From positions 309,656 to 324,279 of the forward strand of contig GG745378.1 in NCBI GenBank assembly GCA_000151295.1: 14,624 bases of DNA. Reading direction: 5' to 3'. Below are positions 8,538 through 14,624 of this stretch, piece by piece. The DNA comes from Allomyces macrogynus ATCC 38327. Taxonomy: Eukaryota > Blastocladiomycota > Blastocladiomycetes > Blastocladiales > Blastocladiaceae. A model generated the notes under the pieces. The model was given only the letters and a program-made list of their open reading frames with translations, had not been told where the DNA came from and searched no databases. The position numbers and the translations under genes were made by a program. Numbering within the stretch: the first letter of the stretch is position 1; the number at the start of each line of letters is the position of its first letter.

Positions 8538-8854
8538 TGACGAGGTTGAAGCGGATTCGTGTTCGTTTGCTTGCTGTGCCTTTGTCTTCTTTTGTTCTTC
8601 TTTTTGGAGAGAGGCGTCGAGATCGAGATATTTGCTTTTCTTGGTGCTTGGCTCCCGAGGACCTCTTTTGGCGCTTCCCTTTTCGTCCCCGCCACCCTTC
8701 TTCTTGGGCGTCTTTGCGTTCCCTTCCCCTCCCGGTTTTCTCGAGTACCGTGTGCCCGTGTACATACAGTTTGACGCCTTGCCTGTCATCGATGAACTGG
8801 AACGGCTGTTCCATTGTGGTCGAAATGAGCGACTCGAAATACGAGTTGAGATAT
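8538..8854. other. Convergent 3' intergenic region
   Basis: Between the stop codons of AMPK beta (plus) and the RFC subunit (minus). It is T-rich and pyrimidine-rich on the plus strand (about 8560-8745), consistent with untranslated sequence. I see no canonical AATAAA for either gene and no RNA gene. Confidence 0.55.
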
Positions 8855-10208
8855 TTACACGATAAACTGCTCTGGCGGCACAACCACACGAGCCATGCGC
8901 GCGACGAGCCCGGCCAGCTGCACATTCGACGAGACGCCCTCCAAGATGCGCATGTGCGCGAGCCCAATGAGCTTGGCAAACTCGAGCTTCAAGTACTCGG
9001 GCAGGACCAGAGCTGCCGCCGCATTCGCTCCCGTGGCGGTTGGTGCCTGCGTCGGCGCGTTTTTCACGACTCGGAACAGGGTCGTGGCCACGTCCAAGCT
9101 CGCGTACCCGGCTTTCGTCAGCGCCGTGATCGCATCGAGAGCACGGTCAACGTGACCCGTTGCGCAATTCTGCACAATTGCCGATACCTGCGCCGGGTGC
9201 GGCACGTCACAGACCTTGAACACTTGGTCAGCATCGACCATGCCCGACGCGGCCGACGCCGCGGCCTGTAAATGGTTGAGGGCGAGCCGCAAATCGCCGT
9301 CGGCACAGAACACGACGGCCTCGAGTCCCGCAGGCGTCATGGGCACGTTTTCGCGCTGCGCGACGGTGCGCACGCGCGACAAGACCTGCGCGTCAGACAA
9401 CCGCGCGAACCGCAAGATGGCGCACCGCGACTGGATCGGTTCAATTACCTTGTTCGACGTGTTGCACGCGAGCGCAAACCGCGTCGTCGACGAATAGAGC
9501 TCCATGGTACGTCGTAACGCCTGCTGCGCGCCAGCGGTCATGCTGTCTGCCTCGTCGAGAATAACAATCTTGTGCCGGCCCGGTGGCAGCGTGACTTTCT
9601 TTTGCGCAAACATCTTGATGCGGTTGCGGACCACATCGATGCCGCTACGTATTGCAATGCGAGCAGGTTGAGCAAGTGCGATCAGGGGATTCAGCTCCTG
9701 CGCGCAGGCGAAATGGGAGCGTACCGGTCGTCGGACGCGTTGAGTTCCAAAACGGCTTCCTTGACGGCCGACCCGAGCAGGGCATTGGCCAGGCACATGA
9801 TACTCGTCGTCTTGCCAATCCCGGGCGCGCCCTGGTGCACGCAGCGAGGCAGTCAGTCGTACGTACGTCGGCTGGCTCCAGGCCGCCTCGTGCGCTCCAC
9901 GAGATGCGCAGCACGCACCGACATGATGAGGTTGGGCATGTTGCCGTCGCGCGCAATAACCTTAAGCCGCGCGACCGTCTCCTCGTTGCCCATGACCTCG
10001 TCAAGCACGAGCGGGCGGTACTTTTCGACCCTATCGGCGCGCGATGCGGCTTAGCGCTCGAGTGCCCCTGAAGATCTCGATCTCATTGAGCGCTGAAACG
10101 CGAGCACGACCATGGAAGCTCCAATTCGTCGGTGTTGGGCGCGGATGCGGCAGCGGAGCCGGTGATCTGCCGCGTGCCCGACGACGAGGCGTGAGCGGCA
10201 AGGGACAT
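8855..10208 (-). CDS. RFC4: Replication factor C small subunit (yeast Rfc4, human RFC2)
   Basis: AAA+ ATPase subunit of the clamp loader that puts PCNA onto primed DNA in the nucleus. Seen: four exons, 10111-10208, 9919-10030, 9725-9831 and 8855-9644, joined by introns 10031-10110 (80 bases), 9832-9918 (87) and 9645-9724 (80). Each junction restores conserved sequence: [26 protein letters not shown] and LNASDDR|GIDVVRN. The product is 368 residues, near the family's usual 320-355. Motifs are Walker A GAPGIGKT (71-78), Walker B DEAD (136-139) and the arginine-finger SRC (178-180) in [36 protein letters not shown] assigns it to the yeast Rfc4 group rather than Rfc2, Rfc3 or Rfc5. An Ala/Thr-rich insertion of about 15 residues precedes LPEYLKLEF near the C-terminus. 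The start at 10208 has a good context and gives a normal N-terminus. Its head-to-head neighbour is PSMD9. Confidence 0.96.
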
Positions 10209-10568
10209 GGCTGCAGCGTGTCGGCAGGGTGGTCGATCCAGCGCGCGTTCTGGCGCGTTTGCTGCAAGTTTGGGGAGATTCGAGGCCGGAGCGTCGACGG
10301 GAGATCAGGGCTCCATTGGTTGCCAGCGTCGCTCGCGGTCGTGCTCGTATGAGCATCGACTCACAGCAAGCGTCTTGGCCGCCACGCGTGTCTCACGTGT
10401 TGCATGCGCAACCGGTCCTTGCGCTCGGCGGCTTGCAAACGCGCTGGCGCTGCGCTCCACTCTCCAACTCCGGCCCCGACACACCGACCACCAACCCCGC
10501 GCGCAAAGCCGTTGCGCTTTTCCAGCAACACGACCAGCTCGCTGCACTCAGCTGCTCCTCAAACGACC
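10209..10568. promoter_or_regulatory. Shared bidirectional promoter of RFC and PSMD9
   Basis: The 360 bases between two divergent start codons contain no gene. At 10384-10389 is ACGCGT, the MluI cell-cycle box bound by MBF at G1/S in yeasts, and at 10394-10399 is the E-box CACGTG. An MluI box suits a replication gene, but ACGCGT occurs elsewhere in this GC-rich window, so chance is possible. No TATA box is seen. Confidence 0.5.
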
Positions 10569-11721
10569 ATGACCCAGCCCGACCCCGTCCAGCATGCGCG
10601 CCAGCTCGTCGCCGAAAAGGACCAACTCGACGCATCAATTCGAGAACTCGAGAGCGCGCTCCGAAGCGTATGTCGGCTCTCGTCCGCCACCGCACATCAC
10701 CAAACGGAAGTCGACCGTCAAGACTGCCCCAGGTTCACGATTCTCACGTCGCGACCCGGCCAATGTGGCACCACGATTGCGCGATTCTAGCACGGCGTAT
10801 CCATGGATGAGCCGCTTGTCGACGCGCACGGGTTCCCGCGCGCCGACATTGACGTCTACGCCGTGCGTGGTCTGCGGCACCAAATCATTTGTACGCCATC
10901 GCCACGCTGGCATCGCTCTATTTCGTCTGTCGTGGTCAGCCCAGTTTGACCGACGCCTTGGCGCGCGCCAGGCTTGCGTAACGACCTCAAGGCCAAGTAC
11001 GCCGAGATTGAGCACGCAATCATTACCGCGCACGCGTACGTGGCCGCGACGTCGCCCATTGCCGCTTCCACGATCACACCCGTCCATGCTGCACCCACCC
11101 GCCCTGCTGAGTCGAGGCGGCCATTTGCCAAGATAAATGCGGTCGCGCCAGACTCGCCCGCGTACCACGCGGTCCGTATTTGTCGTTGGTGGTCTTCGCA
11201 GATATCACGCGACATCTGGCCAACAACTGTTTCTTGCCCTGCAGAATCTCCTTAAGGGCGACCTCATTGTCCAGATCGGGTCACTCAACCACACGAACCA
11301 CGACCAGCTCAAGGCCCTCCCTGCATTTGTGGCCCAACATGAAAACGTATTTGTACAACTTGTTTTGTTGATCAGGTGTGTGCTGGTGATCACTAACATG
11401 ATCTGTTCCTGGTCTTAACAGCAATCGCTGCGAGTTTCTGTTCTTCGCCATGGCCAAGATGTGCCACTTTGCCTGGTGCCAAGCAAATGGGGTGGGCGTG
11501 GGCTCCTTGGGTATGCACTGGGCACTATTGCTGGCGCTTTTCTGAAATCATTTGAGGCTCACTGGCATTTTGATCCAGGTGTCACATTGTTCCTTACCAT
11601 GAGTAAAGCACTGGTTGGAGCAAGAGGAGGGTTTGTGAGCAGCTTGTTATTTCAGTGGAGTATGCGCAGGATTTTGCATGAGGACTGTTTGGAGCTTGGA
11701 ACAGTTTGGTGCAGTGGTTAA
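10569..11721 (+). CDS. NAS2: 26S proteasome assembly chaperone PSMD9/Nas2 with foreign C-terminal tail
   Basis: Chaperone that binds the ATPase Rpt5 during assembly of the proteasome base. Seen: five exons, 10569-10667, 10791-10890, 10972-11171, 11245-11346 and 11422-11721. The introns are 10668-10790 (donor GTATGT), 10891-10971 (GTACGC, branch TTTGAC), 11172-11244 (GTCCGT) and 11347-11421 (GTATTT). Each junction restores family sequence: an N-terminal coiled coil (residues 4-33), then [33 protein letters not shown], and a PDZ domain at about 110-190 with [27 protein letters not shown] and VSVLRHGQ. The conserved end [15 protein letters not shown] is reached at about residue 203, where the family normally stops. 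Here the frame runs on for 63 unrelated residues to TAA at 11719-11721, in sequence of different composition that belongs to the retroelement. The chaperone core is intact, so function is probably retained. Confidence 0.93.
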
Positions 11722-12077
11722 CCGTTTACCTGTTTTGTCACTCCCTCACAGCAACAAATCACCACCCACCACCCTGTTTTCCTGAAAAGTCCCACAGTAC
11801 TCTAAAACGGTGCAAAACGGCGCGGAGTCAGCATTGGGGCGTCATGGGGACACCAAAAACACCTTTGTTCCTGTGTGTTTTGAGCAAAAGTTGATTGATA
11901 AACTCAAGGCATGGGGTTGGCACAGTTGTTGCCACACCACTGTGAGCTCAATCCTGCACCAATCAAGACCCTGCGCTCTCCAATCGTAGCGCACATCTAG
12001 AAGAATCATTTCGCCAAGCAACACAGGAATTGGGACGATGCCAGGAGAAGGAGAGCGCCTTGGGCTTGTGCCTTGCA

Positions 12078-12097
12078 GCCTGGTGTGTGCACCAGGC
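12078..12097. repeat. Hairpin, 8-bp perfect stem with 4-base loop
   Basis: GCCTGGTG, loop TGTG, CACCAGGC, in the presumed LTR. Confidence 0.85.
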
Positions 12098-12161
12098 CTC
12101 CAGGCGCATTCTGCTGGGCCTTGCTGAAAAGAGCATATCAAAATACCTCTGAAAATCCGGT

Positions 12162-12167
12162 TATAAG
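12162..12167 (+). promoter_or_regulatory. TATA box of the retroelement
   Basis: TATAAG in the presumed 5' LTR, about 470 bases before the primer-binding site. The position is suitable for the element's own promoter; support is by motif only. Confidence 0.35.
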
Positions 12168-12407
12168 TCGATGTGGGGCGGCAAAGCTGTAGGAAATCAA
12201 GTTGGAAATCGCTCAGTTGGCACTGCTGACACACCACACAAACAATTGTCACTTCCACGCAGTGGAATATCTCAGTACCTTCCACCTCTCGCCAGACCGC
12301 CAAATCACACCCAAACACCGCCCAACTGCTCTCACACACTTGGCACCATGCTCAAAGCCGTGTACCATAAGTGCAGCAGCATCAAGTCAAGCTGGAAGCA
12401 CAGTTCT

Positions 12408-12424
12408 CTGCTTGCGGCAAGCAG
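12408..12424. repeat. Palindrome, 8-bp arms around one base
   Basis: CTGCTTGC, G, GCAAGCAG, in the presumed LTR or leader. Confidence 0.85.
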
Positions 12425-12545
12425 CAGCTGGTTTGTGCTGTCTGGCCTGTCAAAGTGTTTGGCTTGCATTGGTGTTTCTTGTTTGTTGTCTTCCTTCATT
12501 GTTTCCTTGTTGGAGCTGTTTGAGTTGGATTCTTTTGTAAATGAT

Positions 12546-12573
12546 GGTGGCAACCTAGGTTATGGTTGCCACC
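12546..12573. repeat. Hairpin, 10-bp perfect stem with 8-base loop
   Basis: GGTGGCAACC, loop TAGGTTAT, GGTTGCCACC, 62 bases before the primer-binding site. The loop and the start of the right arm spell GGTTATG, the same seven bases that begin the primer-binding site. Confidence 0.9.
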
Positions 12574-12634
12574 ACTGCCAAAGTGCAGTGTGCACACACC
12601 AAATGCATTCCTTCTCCTGCTCAACCTTGAAAAA

Positions 12635-12648
12635 GGTTATGAGCCCTG
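12635..12648 (+). other. Primer-binding site for a half initiator-methionine tRNA
   Basis: GGTTATGAGCCCTG is the exact reverse complement of CAGGGCTCATAACC, the 5' side and loop of the anticodon arm of fungal initiator tRNA-Met. Drosophila copia and yeast Ty5 are known to prime from this part of the tRNA, and the copia site also begins GGTTATG. It lies 126 bases before the first gag ATG, as expected. An 11-base gap separates it from the nearest CA that could end the LTR. Confidence 0.85.
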
Positions 12649-12773
12649 AGTGCATCCCAAGTGCTCATGGACCAAACAAATGCTGCTAATAGCCTTGTTG
12701 TGGACCCACTGCTGCTGTGCTCACCAATTTCTGCAAAAAACAGACTGATTTGACAGACCAATTGAGGGGGGCC

Positions 12774-14624
12774 ATGCTGGACCCATCCGTTACCATGACA
12801 ACAATGATGACAACTGAAACTCAAACCACCACCACTCAAAACATGCTGCATCTGCTCAGGACAGCGCAACACTGTTCTTTTCGACTCAATTTCGATGATT
12901 TTTGCCAACATTTGACCTGCACCATGACTGTCACCATGACCTCATCTGTTTTGGTCAAGATGCCAATCTCTGGCCAACCAGCAACAATTGAGATGCTCAA
13001 GGCCTATGGCTCAAACTGGCTGATGTTTGCCAACCATTTTCTCAGCTTTTTGACTGCCAACTAGCTCAAAGACCTGCTCAAACTCAAGTCCAACAAGGTT
13101 TTGGTTGATGCCAAGTTCAAGGTCGTGTTGCTGGAACAGCAAGAGGAAATGATGGATGTGCAATTCAAGAAACTCATTGAGCTTGACTCAGACATCAAGT
13201 TTGTTGCCAACGCGATCTATTTGAATGGTCTGGCCACTGCCAAATGCAAGAAGTACATGGCCCACAACAGCTACAAGGCCAAGTTGTGCATCCAGACCAT
13301 CATCAAGGTCATTTTGCTGTCTATTATTGTGTCTGAGCTCCTGCCAGTCTTCTTGGATGCCACATGCATTACTGATGCGTGGGTGCTGCTGTGTGCTCGT
13401 TTTGACAAATGTTCTGCACAAGCCCATCTTGCCAATGTCAAGGGGCTGTTCATGAAGCCCATGTCAGGTTCTGGTGCTGTGGTGGTTCATGAGCACATTG
13501 CTAATTTGCAATGCTGTTTTGTCATGATTTGGCACCATGAATGTGCCAAGTTGTCCCCACACTTGCACACTGACTTTGCTGACTTGTTCTTGGTCCTCAC
13601 ACTCCTCTCCTTGCTGCCACCCAAGTATTCACCAATGGTGCTCTCCTTGGACAAGTGCTATGAGGAAATGGCACTTGTCGAGTTGCTCATGATACTTGAG
13701 GGGGCTGCTGACCAGCTCGAATGCAGCTCTGGGACTGAGATGCAGGCACTTGTTGTGATGAAGTGCAAGGACACAAATGCATGTCACAACTGTGGCAAGA
13801 TCAGTCACTACATGTGCTTTTGCCTGAACTGGGACCACCAATGCAAGAACAGCACTGAAAGTGCAAACTGGTGCAAAAGGAAGGGCGTGAATGTCGTGGC
13901 CAAGGACAGTGACAAACATGCAATGGTGCATTTGTCAGTGGACAAGTATGAGCATTTGATGGCATCTGCCCATGGTGCGGATGCTGCTGGTGTTGTTTTT
14001 GGTGCTGCTGAATTTGAGGGATATGTGCACTATCCAATTGTCGCCCTCTGCCCTGAAAACGTGAGACTTGAACGTCAAAGCCATCAGGGCATGGCGACAC
14101 CACCTGGCACGTACCCACCCATCATTCATGTCAATGCATTGAATTATGAAGGACTGGATCCTCACCATCTTCATGTGTGTGCGCTGATGCCTTTGTCAGC
14201 GCGCATACGTCTTGCACAGAACCTGAAAGTCAACTCAGCCACTGGTGCACACTTTTGCGGCGACAAGTCGCTGTTTGCTATGCTCAACGACATGTGGCCT
14301 GGCAAAGGGTTCCTCGCCTCATTGGGTGACCACTGCGTGTGCCATCTGATTGGCAAGGGCATGGTGCACATCCACACGCCTTTGGGCAACATTGTTCACC
14401 TTGACCCTTTCACAAGGTTGAGTGGGAGAAAACAAGAAACACAAATGCAAGATGAACACTTCAACACTCCCCCACGGCAAGCATTCCCTACGCGCGGGAG
14501 GAATCACTTCCACAACTCCAATCATGTTACCAAGCTTGCGGAATGCAGGAGCAGCCAAGTGGCCTGGCAAAAGGCCGGAATCTGGGTCCCGTGTCCCATG
14601 CTGCAGGGCAATCGTCTTCTTGGC
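12774..14624 (+). pseudogene. Copia-type gag-protease polyprotein, interrupted by TAG, incomplete at window end
   Basis: Gag packages the RNA; the protease matures the polyprotein. Seen: one reading frame from the first ATG (12774) through TAG at 13062-13064, then 520 codons (13065-14624) without a stop to the last base. The TAG falls inside the conserved gag start, between GSNWLMFANHFLSFLTAN and LKDLL, where family members continue. The copia gag domain (UBN2 type) follows with DAWVLLCARFDKC near 13374-13409. A zinc knuckle C-x2-C-x4-H-x4-C lies at 13782-13823 (CHNCGKISHYMCFC). The protease region is at about 14229-14400 with NSATGAHFCGDKSLF, where the family has DSGAT. At 14500-14624 a segment ending GNRLLG resembles the start of the GAG-pre-integrase domain. 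The premature stop and lost catalytic Asp mark a probably inactive copy. Alternatively the TAG is read through, which cannot be judged from one copy. Confidence 0.82.

Larger units (their letters stand above)
11530..14624 (+). mobile_element. Ty1/copia LTR retrotransposon, 5' part (continues beyond window)
   Basis: Seen: the left edge is taken from the abrupt change in base and CpG composition just after the last conserved PSMD9 codon (11529). It is therefore approximate, probably 11530-11545. The first 1.1 kb has no coding signal and is presumed to include the 5' LTR. It carries a TATA box and three strong hairpins. A primer-binding site follows at 12635-12648, then a gag frame with a copia-type gag domain, a CCHC zinc knuckle and a degenerate aspartic protease up to the window end. 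The exact LTR ends are unresolved. A TGAGCA at 11881 and a TGCTCA ending at 12623 could be LTR termini, but the match is only 6 bases. Integrase, reverse transcriptase, RNase H and the 3' LTR would lie to the right. Confidence 0.88.

Noticed and set aside
8559..8774. Hydrophobic small frame after the AMPK beta stop (FVCLLCLCLLLFFF)
   Set aside because: It arises from the T-rich 3' untranslated tract and has no ATG context or conservation.
11699..11721. tRNA A-box-like TGGTGCAGTGGTTAACC, suggesting a SINE or tRNA gene
   Set aside because: No B-box (GTTCGANTC) follows within 100 bases and no cloverleaf can be drawn. The A-box resemblance is probably chance.
11842..12339. 165-codon minus-strand frame in the left part of the retroelement
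   Set aside because: No domain, no upstream signals and no conservation argument. It lies in the presumed LTR.
11881..12623. LTR defined by TGAGCA ... TGCTCA ends (743 bases)
   Set aside because: A 6-base inverted match is weak, a second TGAGCA occurs at about 11636, and the right end would sit 11 bases from the primer-binding site. It was not called as the LTR.

Overview
The window looks like nuclear DNA of a fungus. It is strongly GC-rich and CpG-rich, with compact genes, short spliceosomal introns (63 to 123 bases, often with GTACG donors and TTGAC/CTGAC-like branch sites), and typical eukaryotic housekeeping genes. A GC-rich early-diverging lineage such as Blastocladiomycota would fit, but nothing in the sequence proves the phylum.

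Layout, left to right. (1) 3-701, plus strand: the 3' part of a gene with a perfect RanBP2-type zinc finger. (2) About 943-2570, plus: a serine/proline-rich protein with a C2HC zinc finger like the last finger of fungal cell-cycle regulators and a KEN-box degron; its 5' exon is not resolved. (3) 3133-4699, minus: a complete eukaryotic glutathione synthetase with one 67-base intron. (4) 5270-5923, minus: a three-exon gene for a small secreted protein of unknown family. (5) 6741-8537, plus: the beta subunit of AMPK/SNF1 with an N-myristoylation signal, a CBM48 glycogen-binding domain and the C-terminal interaction domain, much enlarged by low-complexity sequence. (6) 8855-10208, minus: a replication factor C small subunit (yeast Rfc4, human RFC2) in four exons. 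(7) 10569-11721, plus: the proteasome assembly chaperone PSMD9/Nas2 in five exons, divergent from RFC across a 360-base shared promoter. (8) About 11530-14624, plus: the 5' part of a Ty1/copia LTR retrotransposon that runs off the window.

The genes do not form a pathway; this is ordinary eukaryotic gene order. The accessory part is the last 3 kb. There, base composition changes abruptly right at the last conserved codon of PSMD9, so the element appears to have landed at the very 3' end of that gene and given it a 63-residue foreign tail. The element carries a primer-binding site that exactly complements the anticodon arm of initiator methionine tRNA, the half-tRNA priming arrangement known from Drosophila copia and yeast Ty5. 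Its gag frame is open for 520 codons to the window edge but is cut by one TAG near the start, and its protease active site is degenerate. The gag half is extremely poor in CpG while the host genes are full of it, which suggests methylation-linked decay.

All exon structures were worked out by hand from reading frames, splice signals and family conservation. Those of glutathione synthetase, RFC and PSMD9 are well supported. Those of the first two genes are tentative.
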